Below are positions 1 through 7,192 of a stretch of 13,312 nucleotides of DNA, piece by piece. The notes beneath the pieces were generated by a model, which had not been told where the DNA came from, did not search any database, and was given only the letters and a program-made list of their open reading frames with translations. A program made the position numbers and the translations under genes. How positions within the stretch are numbered: position 1 is the stretch's first letter; the number at the start of each line of letters is the position of its first letter. Origin of the DNA: DATIXJ01 sp035518715 (GTDB taxonomy: Bacteria; Bacteroidota; Ignavibacteria; UBA10030; SZUA-254); contig DATIXJ010000099.1 in the NCBI GenBank assembly GCA_035518715.1, positions 1 through 13,312 of the forward strand. Direction: 5' to 3'.

Positions 1-12
1 GGAATTCATTCG

Positions 13-1056
13 GTGACCGCGTATAAGTATCTCCATTGGTTCCTTGTTTTTACTGCTTGCTGTACGTTTCTCCTGATCATTGCGGGAGGATTGGTCACAA
101 GCACGCAGTCAGGTCTCTCCGTTCCCGATTGGCCCACGACGTACGGTCACTTCATGTTCGCGTTTCCCATGGATCAGATGGTCGGCGGAATCTTTTATGA
201 GCACTCCCATCGCATGATCGCTTCCGTCGTAGGATTTCTGACAGTCATCGCTGCCTTTTGGCTCTGGAAACGTGAAGAGCGAAAATGGGTGCGCCTGCTC
301 GGTCTGGCAGCCCTGGGTGCCGTCATTGCACAAGGTGTCCTCGGCGGATTGACCGTCTTGTTCCTCCTCCCCACCGCAATTTCCGTCAGTCACGCCACAC
401 TTGCTCAATCATTTTTCTGCATAATGGCGGTGCTCGCTCTCGTCACCTCCCGGTGGTGGAGGAACCCCAGTCCGAAACTCGAGGAGCCGGCACACGGTAT
501 CTCTCTCGTCCGGCTTTCGATCATAACGACAGCGGCTATATTCATCCAGCTGATCCTTGGTGCGCTCATGCGCCACACCAATTCGGGTCTTGCCGTGCCC
601 GATTTTCCGCTTGCCTACGGACAGATCATTCCGTCTCTTTCACCGGCGGCGCTCGCTCAATACAATGATGTTCTGATTCAGTCGGGGATCCGGATATTTG
701 CCGACGGGCCGGTGACCGCCGCGCAGGTTCTCATCCACATGGTACATCGGTCCGGAGCCGTGCTCGTCTCTGGTTTTGTCATCTGGACGTCCGTACGGCT
801 TTTCAAACTTTCGGCTGTTTCGAAGCGGGTCTCGCGGTTCGGATTTGTCTTTCTCGGACTTCTTCTCGTCCAGGTCCCACTTGGCGGCCTCACGGTTCTT
901 TCTCAGAAGGCAGTTGAGGTGACAACTGCGCACGTCGCGACTGGTGCACTTCTGCTCGTCACGTCGGTGATACTATCGTTCCATACCGTCAAAGTATTCG
1001 GTTGGCCTTCCCGGCGGACAATCTACTCGCTCTCGTCGGAGGGCGCCACCGCATGA
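13..1056 (+). CDS. ctaA: Heme A synthase CtaA/COX15
   Basis: Integral membrane enzyme that oxidises the C8 methyl of heme O to the formyl group of heme A, for aa3-type cytochrome oxidase. The 347-residue protein shows the internal duplication of the family: the first half has TQSGLSVPDWP (about 31-41) and the second half TNSGLAVPDFP (about 189-199). The expected heme-ligand histidines are H66 (in EHSHR, with catalytic Glu at E63), H127, H245 and H307. About eight hydrophobic segments are visible. The cysteine pair found in the first external loop of Bacillus-type enzymes is absent here. The start used is a GTG at 13 with only 12 bases before it. That frame is open to the window edge, so the true start could lie upstream. 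It overlaps ctaB by 4 bp, and the two act in consecutive steps. Identity is secure; the start is less so. Confidence 0.95.
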   Translation: MTAYKYLHWFLVFTACCTFLLIIAGGLVTSTQSGLSVPDWPTTYGHFMFAFPMDQMVGGIFYEHSHRMIASVVGFLTVIAAFWLWKREERKWVRLLGLAALGAVIAQGVLGGLTVLFLLPTAISVSHATLAQSFFCIMAVLALVTSRWWRNPSPKLEEPAHGISLVRLSIITTAAIFIQLILGALMRHTNSGLAVPDFPLAYGQIIPSLSPAALAQYNDVLIQSGIRIFADGPVTAAQVLIHMVHRSGAVLVSGFVIWTSVRLFKLSAVSKRVSRFGFVFLGLLLVQVPLGGLTVLSQKAVEVTTAHVATGALLLVTSVILSFHTVKVFGWPSRRTIYSLSSEGATA

Positions 1057-1982
1057 ACCCGGAAGTCAAAGTGTTGCAACCTGAGGTCGTGCGCTCGCGT
1101 GTGCGGGTGCTCGATTTTCTGGAATTGATGAAGCCCGAGCTTACGGGTTTGTCGGTTCTCACCACCCTCTTCGGTTTCTATCTTGCAACGAACGGCAGCT
1201 TTCCCGTCTGGATATTTCTTCACACGGCGCTCGGGACGCTTCTTATCGGCGGTGGTGCCGGTGCACTCAACCAGTATATCGAGCGTTCATACGATGCGCT
1301 CATGAAGAGAACGGAACGGAGGCCTCTCCCCTCCGGACGGCTCACTCCTCAGGATGCACTTATATTCGGTGCCGGTATTTCACTTCTTGGAATGCTCGAA
1401 CTCTGGTTTTTCGTCAACGCATTGACGTGTTTCCTTGGGATCATTACCTGGGCGACATACTTATTCCTCTACACTCCACTCAAGCGGGTAACTCCCGCAT
1501 CGACGGTTGTCGGCGGAATCCCCGGAGCCCTCCCGCCCGTCATGGGCTGGGCTGCCGCACGCAACGAAATTTCCGCAGAATCGATTGTACTCTTTGCAAT
1601 CCTCTTCTGCTGGCAGATGCCCCATTTCTTTTCCCTGGCATGGATGTACCGCAAAGATTATGAGCGTGCGGGGTTCAAGATTTTGACCGTCTTTGATCAT
1701 TCCGGAACAAGAACTGGCCGCCAAATACTCTTCTACACAGCTGCATTAATCCCTCTGACGCTCGGACCAGCATTTCTCGGAATGACGGGATGGATCGCAA
1801 CTGCGGGCGCCTTGTTGCTTGGCTCGGGATTTCTTATTTTGGGAAGCATGCCATTGCGGTACTCAGGCCGGAGCGGGATCGAAGCCGTCGGGAAATTGAG
1901 CAGTTCCTCCCGCAGGATCTTCTTCGCATCCCTGATCTATCTCCCCGTCCTGATGCTGATGATGGCGATCGATAAGCTTTAA
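1053..1982 (+). CDS. ctaB: Protoheme IX farnesyltransferase (heme O synthase) CtaB/COX10
   Basis: UbiA-family membrane prenyltransferase that adds a farnesyl group to heme b to give heme O, the substrate of the CtaA encoded just upstream. The 309-residue protein has the first polyprenyl-diphosphate motif as NQYIERSYDALMKRT (N73 to about 87), with Glu77 where many family members have Asp. It also has RPLPSGR, the YTPLKR loop, GGIPGALPPVMGW and the MPHFFSLAWMYRKDY segment typical of COX10 proteins. The ATG at 1053 is preferred over a TTG at 1002: it gives a family-like N-terminus, forms an ATGA overlap with the ctaA stop, and has GGAGGG at 1038-1043, nine bases upstream. The overlap implies translational coupling. 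Confidence 0.95.
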   Translation: MNPEVKVLQPEVVRSRVRVLDFLELMKPELTGLSVLTTLFGFYLATNGSFPVWIFLHTALGTLLIGGGAGALNQYIERSYDALMKRTERRPLPSGRLTPQDALIFGAGISLLGMLELWFFVNALTCFLGIITWATYLFLYTPLKRVTPASTVVGGIPGALPPVMGWAAARNEISAESIVLFAILFCWQMPHFFSLAWMYRKDYERAGFKILTVFDHSGTRTGRQILFYTAALIPLTLGPAFLGMTGWIATAGALLLGSGFLILGSMPLRYSGRSGIEAVGKLSSSSRRIFFASLIYLPVLMLMMAIDKL

Positions 1983-1998
1983 GAATTTCCAGGTTCAA

Positions 1999-3006
1999 GT
2001 GCTTTACCACGAACCACATCCTTCACCTGCACCACCCGAAACTGCGGTATCTGTGCCAGCGGTCCGGATCGAGCATCTGTCGCATTCCTATCCCCCATCG
2101 AGAAAAGAGAAGGAGCCCCGAAAAGCGGTTGATGACCTCTCGCTCTCCATTCATCAGGGTGAGATTTTTTGCCTCCTGGGACCGAATGGGAGCGGTAAGA
2201 GTACCTTATTCAAGATTCTTTCCACGCTGATGGAACCGACATCGGGGACAGTTTCCATTCTTGGGAAAATGCTCTCCGAACACCGTGACACCTTACGCAG
2301 GGAGATTGGCGTCGTTTTCCAGCATCCGAGTCTTGACAAGAAACTCACTGTCCGGGAAAACCTTCTTCATCAGGGACATCTGTACAACCTTCGCGGTGAA
2401 CGTCTGGCATCTGCTCTCCGCGAGATGCTCCAGAACGTCGGCATTTCAGACCGGTCACATGATCTTGTCGAGAATCTTTCCGGAGGCATGCAGCGACGGG
2501 TAGAGCTGGCAAAGGCACTGCTTCACCGTCCGCAACTTCTCGTCCTTGATGAACCAAGTACGGGCCTCGATCCGGGGGCACGGAGAGAGTTCGGCGAGTA
2601 TCTTCAGAAGCTGCGAGGAGCGGAGGGTATGACTGCCATTCTGACGACGCACATTCTCGACGAAGCCGACCGGTGTGACCGGATCGCCATCATGGATAGG
2701 GGACGGCTGGTTGGCCTGGGAACTCCCGCCGAATTGAAAGACGAAATCGGCGGCGACGTCATTGCCCTGACGTCTAGTGACGGCCCGGAACTTTCCCGGC
2801 TTGTCCGGCAAAATTTCGGGATCTCCGGCACGATCATCGAAAACACGCTGCATCTCGAATGTGAAGATGGCCATGAATTCATCCCGCAGCTTGTCCATGC
2901 ATTTCCCCATCTTATCGGATCGATCACATTGTCGAAGCCGACCCTCGAAGATGTCTTCCTCCACAAAACCGGCCACCTTTTTTCGGCGGAGGAATCACAG
3001 GCATGA
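1999..3006 (+). CDS. ABC-2 type transporter, ATP-binding protein
   Basis: Cytoplasmic ATPase of an ABC exporter of the drug/DRA-type (ABC-2) class, 335 residues. It has Walker A GPNGSGKS (61-68), Q-loop Gln108, signature LSGGMQRR (160-167), Walker B LVLDEPSTGLDP (181-192, Glu185) and H-loop His218, so it should be active. A C-terminal extension (about 245-335) is typical of CcmA-like ABC-2 ATPases. The start is a GTG at 1999, 16 bases after ctaB, with a modest AGG five bases upstream. The first 20 residues are Pro-rich and poorly constrained, so a later start is possible. It overlaps the permease gene by 4 bp and sits inside a heme A and copper assembly cluster. That suggests a role in oxidase biogenesis, but the cargo cannot be read from the sequence. 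Confidence 0.9.
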   Translation: MLYHEPHPSPAPPETAVSVPAVRIEHLSHSYPPSRKEKEPRKAVDDLSLSIHQGEIFCLLGPNGSGKSTLFKILSTLMEPTSGTVSILGKMLSEHRDTLRREIGVVFQHPSLDKKLTVRENLLHQGHLYNLRGERLASALREMLQNVGISDRSHDLVENLSGGMQRRVELAKALLHRPQLLVLDEPSTGLDPGARREFGEYLQKLRGAEGMTAILTTHILDEADRCDRIAIMDRGRLVGLGTPAELKDEIGGDVIALTSSDGPELSRLVRQNFGISGTIIENTLHLECEDGHEFIPQLVHAFPHLIGSITLSKPTLEDVFLHKTGHLFSAEESQA

Positions 3007-3806
3007 CGGGAAGATCGGCGCATTCAAACTACTTTCTCACCGCCTGGACCTTGTGTCAACGTGAGCTTGTGCGGTTCTACCGTCAGCGGAGCAGGATGAT
3101 CGGCGTGATCGGCTCACCTCTCATCTTCTGGTTTCTGATCGGCTCGGGGCTCAGCGGCTCTTTTCGCCATCCATCCACCACAGGCGGGATGAGTTACCTT
3201 GAATACTTTTTTCCCGGAACGATGGTCCTTATCATTCTGTTCACTTCGATATTTTCAACAATTTCGATCATCGAAGACCGGCGCGAAGGGTTCCTGCAAT
3301 CGGTTATTATCGCACCGGTCGCACGTGGAAGTATTGCTCTCGGCAAGATCCTCGGCGGCACATTCCTGGCGCTGGTTCAGGCCGTCATTCTCCTCCTTCT
3401 CACCCCGTTCATCGGGATCACCATGGATATCAGCTCCATCCTGATTTCCGGCGCGGTTCTCTTTCTGATCTCGTTCGGACTGACCGGCTTGGGGTTCCTG
3501 ATTGCGTGGAAAATGGAATCGACACAGGGCTTTCATGCCATCATGAATCTGTTCCTCATCCCTTTGTGGTTACTGTCGGGGGCATTGTTTCCCGCGTCCG
3601 GAGCTGCATCGTGGCTTGGCAACGTTATGGCGTTCAATCCCTTAACCTACGGCATCGACGCGCTCCGGTATTCCTTCTACATGAACAGTTCAGGCGGTGC
3701 TGCACTGGAGCCGACATTTGTGATTTCTCTTCTCGCGACGTTTGCTTTCGCGGTTGCAACGTTTCTTATTTCCGCACTCGTCGTGCGATATTCGAAAGTC
3801 TATTGA
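3003..3806 (+). CDS. ABC-2 type transporter, permease protein
   Basis: Inner-membrane permease of 267 residues with about six hydrophobic segments, partner of the ATPase encoded immediately before it. The conserved ABC-2 coupling region is present as EDRREGFLQSVIIAPV followed by ARGSIALGK (91-115). PLWLLSGALFP (187-197) and NPLTYGIDALRYSF (212-225) are also hallmarks of the family. The ATG at 3003 overlaps the ATPase stop (ATGA), and the stop is directly followed by the SCO start codon, so the genes are probably co-translated. One ATPase and one permease suggest a homodimeric exporter. Substrate unknown; heme or copper handling is only an inference from position. Confidence 0.9.
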   Translation: MTGRSAHSNYFLTAWTLCQRELVRFYRQRSRMIGVIGSPLIFWFLIGSGLSGSFRHPSTTGGMSYLEYFFPGTMVLIILFTSIFSTISIIEDRREGFLQSVIIAPVARGSIALGKILGGTFLALVQAVILLLLTPFIGITMDISSILISGAVLFLISFGLTGLGFLIAWKMESTQGFHAIMNLFLIPLWLLSGALFPASGAASWLGNVMAFNPLTYGIDALRYSFYMNSSGGAALEPTFVISLLATFAFAVATFLISALVVRYSKVY

Positions 3807-4424
3807 ATGAAAAACCCAAAACGCTTTTTTCTCACCGCAATTTTTATTGTTCCCTTCCTCCTTGGAGTGGGAATTGTGGGATACTGGTACTGGACCGTCC
3901 GGGTCGAAAAGCAGGTAATGCTCCCCTCCTACGGGGTGGTACCGCAATTCACTCTCACCGCGGAAGACGGGAGAACCGTTACGAAAAATGACCTTCTTCA
4001 AAAAGTCTCAATTGTCGATTTTATCTTCACACAGTGTGCAGGGGCGTGTCCGATGATGAGCACGAAGATGGCAGATTTCCAGGAACGATTCAAGAATGAC
4101 CCCAACATCCAGTTCGTTTCGATCTCGGTGGATCCCGTAACGGATACACCGCCGGTTCTGAAGGAGTACGCGGGTCAGTATGGTGCGGTGAAGGGAAAAT
4201 GGACGTTCCTTACAGGAGACAGGAAAGAAATATTCCGGTTAACGAAGGAGGGCTTCCACCTGGAAATCGCCAATGAACAGGACAGCACCATTATCCACAG
4301 TCAAAAATTTGTCCTCATCGATCACCATGGGACAATCCGTGGTTATTACGACAGTGAAGATCAGCAGGATGTTTCGGCACTTTCGCGGGATGCCGCAATA
4401 CTCTCCTCGAAGGTTCCTGCATGA
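3807..4424 (+). CDS. SCO1/SenC family copper chaperone
   Basis: Membrane-anchored periplasmic thioredoxin-fold protein that helps build the CuA centre of cytochrome oxidase subunit II. The 205-residue protein has one N-terminal anchor (about 7-29). It then has the CxxxC copper/redox motif in FTQCAGACPMM (Cys77 and Cys81) and the third ligand His164 in IIHSQKFVLID. SVDPVTDTP (107-115) is another family marker. Its ATG follows the permease stop with no gap, and its stop overlaps the DUF420 start by 4 bp. Heme A and heme O synthase in the same cluster support an oxidase-assembly role over a general thiol-redox role. Confidence 0.93.
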   Translation: MKNPKRFFLTAIFIVPFLLGVGIVGYWYWTVRVEKQVMLPSYGVVPQFTLTAEDGRTVTKNDLLQKVSIVDFIFTQCAGACPMMSTKMADFQERFKNDPNIQFVSISVDPVTDTPPVLKEYAGQYGAVKGKWTFLTGDRKEIFRLTKEGFHLEIANEQDSTIIHSQKFVLIDHHGTIRGYYDSEDQQDVSALSRDAAILSSKVPA

Positions 4425-4843
4425 TCGACATCCTGCCGTCGCTGAATGCCGCACTCAATTTCAGCAGTGTCGTGCTTCTGCTCTCCGGCAGGTATTACAT
4501 TGCCCGGGGAAACCGGCTTGCTCACCGGCGGTGCATGATTGCGACATTTTCCGTTTCGACACTGTTCCTCATTTCATACATTATCTATCACTCCCTGCAT
4601 GGAACGACGCTGTTCCAGGGAGAAGGGTGGATCCGGCCGGTCTATTTCACGATACTCGCCACGCACACCGTTGCAGCCGCCGCGATCGTCCCGCTTGCAG
4701 TAATCACGCTGCGCCGGGGTCTTCGTGATTTCATCGTGAAGCATCGCGCAATTGCCCGATGGACGTTTCCGATTTGGCTCTATGTATCCGTCACCGGGGT
4801 CGTCATCTATCTCATGCTCTACCATTTGTACGCGACCCCGTAG
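4421..4843 (+). CDS. DUF420 membrane protein, probable oxidase assembly factor
   Basis: Small integral membrane protein of 140 residues with four hydrophobic segments (about 10-26, 40-58, 72-97 and 114-136). It matches DUF420 (YozB/CtaM-type). Its histidines recur near helix ends: His35, His57, His60, His82, His108 and His135. The C-terminal block KHRAIARWTFPIWLYVSVTG is characteristic. From my knowledge of the family, the Staphylococcus member CtaM is needed for aa3-type oxidase function. Its position directly after SCO, with an ATGA overlap, fits that. The molecular activity is not known; heme or copper insertion is a reasonable inference. Confidence 0.88.
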   Translation: MIDILPSLNAALNFSSVVLLLSGRYYIARGNRLAHRRCMIATFSVSTLFLISYIIYHSLHGTTLFQGEGWIRPVYFTILATHTVAAAAIVPLAVITLRRGLRDFIVKHRAIARWTFPIWLYVSVTGVVIYLMLYHLYATP

Positions 4844-4849
4844 ATTCCC

Positions 4850-4865
4850 GCCCGGTTATCCGGGC
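4850..4865 (+). terminator. Small GC-rich hairpin after the oxidase-assembly cluster
   Basis: GCCCGG and CCGGGC form a perfect 6-bp stem around a TTAT loop, seven bases after the DUF420 stop. No T-run follows, so it is at best a weak intrinsic terminator or an mRNA 3'-end stabiliser. The rest of the 65-bp gap to the next gene shows no convincing promoter. Confidence 0.3.
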
Positions 4866-4908
4866 TGAGTATTCGTAACGCTGTCCCCCATGTTATTTTC
4901 CGACACGC

Positions 4909-5826
4909 ATGATCGTAACGACGATGAAACGGTGGAAAATGTTCTTTGCTGCAATTGCAGGATCCGAAGTGATCCTGACCCTCCTTCTGGGTTCTCTTCC
5001 TACCCGGATTCTTGCACAGGATTCGACGAATATTCAGACCGGACGACTACTGCTCGTCGGCGGAGTTACGGCGGCATCGGTCGCGCTGGTTGATATCTAC
5101 CAACGCGATGCCTGGTGGCAGGGTGAGCGCGAGCCGTTCCGATTCGAGAACGATTGGGAATATGCGCTGAACATCGATAAGCTGGGGCATGCGTACGGCG
5201 GTTATTCCGAAGCGAAATTAGCACGCAGCGTACTGCAATGGACGGGCATCTCGGAACGGGCAAGCATCTTCTACGGAACCGCCATCGGCCTCGCCTACCA
5301 AACCTACGTCGAAATCGAAGATGGCTACCACAAATCCTACGGGTTCAGTCCGGGAGACGAATTTTCCGACATCGTCGGGGCGTGCATTCCCATGGCACAG
5401 GAATCCTTCCCGGTACTGAAGAATTTCTCCTTCAAGTTCAGCTACTACCCGAGCAACCAGTATCTCAATGACCTGCGCTCACAGACCTTTCGGGTGTTCA
5501 TCGATGATTACGAAGGAAGTGTTTACTGGATTACCATGGATCCCCACTTTCTTCTTGGCAAAGACTTATCGCGGATCGTGCCTGACTGGCTCGGACTCGC
5601 GGCAGGTTTTGGGGTGCACAATCTCAACGACTCAGGGACCGGAAGCAGGTTATATTTTCTTACGTTGGATTACAATTTCTCCAGGATTGAAACCAGGAGT
5701 GATTTCCTGAAGGCACTCTTCGGCGCCATGGACTTTTTCCATTTCCCATCGCCCGGGATGGCAATTCAAGACTCAAAGTTGAAATTCGGAATATTCTACA
5801 CCTATCACGTGCAGCTCACCTTATGA
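4909..5826 (+). CDS. Exported DUF2279 (YfiM-like) protein
   Basis: Protein of 305 residues with an N-terminal Sec signal (hydrophobic core about 12-29, likely cleavage near ILA/QD at 36-37). The mature part has the pattern I associate with DUF2279 proteins of the Bacteroidota/Chlorobiota lineage: LNIDKLGHAYGGY (87-99, with Asp90, Lys91 and His94), then YVEIEDGYHKSYGFSPGDEFSDIVGA (133-158, acidic residues plus a GFSPGDE core). A C-terminal half follows with beta-like alternation. Function is unknown; an envelope or outer-membrane-associated role is likely. Start candidates are ATG 4909 and ATG 4924, and neither has a clear Shine-Dalgarno sequence. The later one gives a more typical signal peptide (MKRWKMFF). 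Its stop overlaps the start of the following beta-barrel gene by 4 bp, which suggests the two work together. Confidence 0.8.
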   Translation: MIVTTMKRWKMFFAAIAGSEVILTLLLGSLPTRILAQDSTNIQTGRLLLVGGVTAASVALVDIYQRDAWWQGEREPFRFENDWEYALNIDKLGHAYGGYSEAKLARSVLQWTGISERASIFYGTAIGLAYQTYVEIEDGYHKSYGFSPGDEFSDIVGACIPMAQESFPVLKNFSFKFSYYPSNQYLNDLRSQTFRVFIDDYEGSVYWITMDPHFLLGKDLSRIVPDWLGLAAGFGVHNLNDSGTGSRLYFLTLDYNFSRIETRSDFLKALFGAMDFFHFPSPGMAIQDSKLKFGIFYTYHVQLTL

Positions 5827-6509
5827 GAATATTCCTGATTCCGTCCGTTTTGATGATGGTTTCTCTGGGATTTTCCTCGGAGCGGGATCATCGGGATATC
5901 GGCACGGGGAGATACTCCGCCACCATGGAGATTGAAGATACGTCGGTCGAGAATCATGTGCTTTCATCGCCGCGGGGATTCACGACATCCATCGGACGGA
6001 CTCAATCGCGGTCGTCGTTCACGGGGTATTCTCACACGAACTATGATTTTTGGATCGGCTTCGGATACAATCTCTCGCCGGACATCCTCGCAGAGATGAG
6101 AATCTATACCGGTTCGGAGACTGGCTCGGTGGAACATGTCCAGCCCGTCGTGGGGAAATTCGATTTTGGCGGCGGAGCTCTTCTCCTCACCTATCGGTTC
6201 CTTCACGGTGGAACGTGGAGGCCGTTTCTCACAGGCGGGTACGAACTTGGCACGATTCTCACCTCAGCACCACAGTCCGGCCCCGGCAGCGGAACATCGG
6301 GGTATAACGGGAGAGGGCTGCAACTGTATGCCGGATTGGAATATTACGTCAACGAACATCTTTCACTTGAAGGGAACACGGCATACCGCCACCTCGATTA
6401 CGTGGATCCTATCATCAACGCAAATAATCTGGGACGTCATGCAATCCAGACAGATCAATCCATTGGAATCAGCATCGGCTGTAATATCCATTTCAATTTT
6501 GTTCCGTAA
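5823..6509 (+). CDS. Outer-membrane beta-barrel protein
   Basis: Protein of 228 residues with a short signal peptide (about 1-18). The rest is rich in alternating aromatic and small residues, as expected of an eight-stranded barrel (OmpX/OmpA-like fold). Likely strands include YDFWIGFGYNL (74-84), ILAEMRIYTG (88-97), GGGALLLTYRFL (116-127), WRPFLTGGYELG (132-143), GLQLYAGLEYYV (165-176), LSLEGNTAYRHLDY (180-193) and a last strand SIGISIGCNIHFNF (213-226). The Gly/Ser-rich stretch 149-164 looks like a loop. There is no recognisable binding motif. It overlaps the DUF2279 gene by 4 bp, so the two are probably translationally coupled. Confidence 0.75.
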   Translation: MRIFLIPSVLMMVSLGFSSERDHRDIGTGRYSATMEIEDTSVENHVLSSPRGFTTSIGRTQSRSSFTGYSHTNYDFWIGFGYNLSPDILAEMRIYTGSETGSVEHVQPVVGKFDFGGGALLLTYRFLHGGTWRPFLTGGYELGTILTSAPQSGPGSGTSGYNGRGLQLYAGLEYYVNEHLSLEGNTAYRHLDYVDPIINANNLGRHAIQTDQSIGISIGCNIHFNFVP

Positions 6510-6552
6510 GATTCCGGACGGGCCGGATTATTGCCGACTGCGCGGATGGGAC

Positions 6553-6581
6553 TTGATTCTGAATTCCTGAGTACGTATATT
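6553..6581 (+). promoter_or_regulatory. Candidate sigma-70 promoter before the small exported protein gene
   Basis: TTGATT (6553-6558) and TATATT (6576-6581) are separated by exactly 17 bases. The -10 box matches the consensus at five of six positions and the -35 box at four of six. Transcription would start near 6588, only about eight bases before the ATG at 6596. The rest of the gap from 6510 holds a 5-bp hairpin (TCCGG 6513-6517 with CCGGA 6523-6527) that could end the upstream unit, but it has no T-run. Confidence 0.45.
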
Positions 6582-6595
6582 TTTTGAATACTGGT

Positions 6596-7000
6596 ATGAA
6601 TCGATTCGTCAAATCACGTTCCTGGCTTTTTCTCGCTCTTACGTCAGTTTGCATCCTCTGTCTTTTCGGGGATGGTGCAAATCTTACCGATTTGTATACA
6701 AAGACGACGACTCTTCATTTTGAAGAAGTCAGTTCGGAAACCGGACAGGATATTTCCATTCCGACGACGTTTCAATCGACTTGTACATTTGCGCACTTCA
6801 CTCACCGCGGATCGTTCTCGCTGCCACTGGTTCCTTCACTGAAGCGCGTCATACTCGATCAGGACAGTCCCTCACTCGAAGCAGTATCAATTTTCACTTC
6901 AGAATCCCACGCACCAGTACCAAAAGATGAAGCGGTAAGTGTTCCCTTCGTCCACTATTCTTCCTCGCTCTACCTCGAGCACTGCACACTCCTCATTTAG
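6596..7000 (+). CDS. Small exported or membrane-anchored protein, function unknown
   Basis: ORF of 134 residues from ATG 6596; an in-frame TTG at 6584 would add four residues. I do not recognise the family. Residues 8-27 form one hydrophobic segment that looks like a signal peptide or anchor (SWLFLALTSVCILCLFG). The remainder is polar, Ser/Thr-rich, and contains several histidines and two cysteines (TCTFAHFTH around 61-69, EHC near the C-terminus). The gene lies just before a heavy-metal RND operon, where small exported accessory proteins are common in Bacteroidota, so metal binding is possible but speculative. A candidate promoter precedes it and a candidate terminator follows it. There is no clear Shine-Dalgarno sequence, consistent with the very short leader. 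Confidence 0.5.
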   Translation: MNRFVKSRSWLFLALTSVCILCLFGDGANLTDLYTKTTTLHFEEVSSETGQDISIPTTFQSTCTFAHFTHRGSFSLPLVPSLKRVILDQDSPSLEAVSIFTSESHAPVPKDEAVSVPFVHYSSSLYLEHCTLLI

Positions 7001-7062
7001 GCAATCTTCACTACACCATGTAGGACGGGGTTGGAGAGTTCATTTCTCCATTTCCCTGTCTG

Positions 7063-7102
7063 ACCTTCTCCTCCGATAACCGGGGGGAGGTGTCTGTCTT
7101 TT
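7063..7102 (+). terminator. Candidate rho-independent terminator (or attenuator)
   Basis: ACCTTCTCCT (7063-7072) can pair with GGGGGGAGGT (7082-7091) over ten base pairs, three of them G-U, with a 9-base loop. A T-rich tract, GTCTGTCTTTT, follows to 7102. A second stem lies just upstream: TGGAGA (7032-7037) with TCTCCA (7045-7050). Position suggests it ends the transcript of the small exported protein gene. If transcription reads through toward the efflux genes, it could act as an attenuator. Confidence 0.5.
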
Positions 7103-7137
7103 CCAAGAGTCGATAGTCTCAATCTCTCTGCGGTTGC

Positions 7138-7162
7138 TCATTCCGCTGCGCCAGTGGAATGA
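7138..7162. promoter_or_regulatory. 25-bp imperfect palindrome upstream of the efflux operon
   Basis: TCATTCCGCTG (7138-7148) pairs with CAGTGGAATGA (7152-7162) over 11 positions with one G-T mismatch, around a 3-base centre. It lies 30 bases before the first efflux gene. As DNA it could be an operator for a dimeric metal sensor; as RNA it would be a stable hairpin. No T-run follows, so it is not a terminator. Only a poor -35-like TTGCTC (7134-7139) and a poor -10-like AATGAT (7158-7163) flank it, so no promoter is called here. Confidence 0.45.
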
Positions 7163-7192
7163 TCATGCGGAGAATTTGACCATGGAGTATTG

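Noticed and set aside
1002..1052. Earlier TTG start for ctaB
   Set aside because: It would extend 55 bp into ctaA and add a non-conserved N-terminus. The ATG at 1053 has a good ribosome site and an ATGA overlap.
4873..4920. 8-bp direct repeat TCGTAACG (4873-4880 and 4913-4920) around the DUF2279 start
   Set aside because: One copy lies within the coding region, there are only two copies, and no promoter boxes are positioned with them. Chance is likely.
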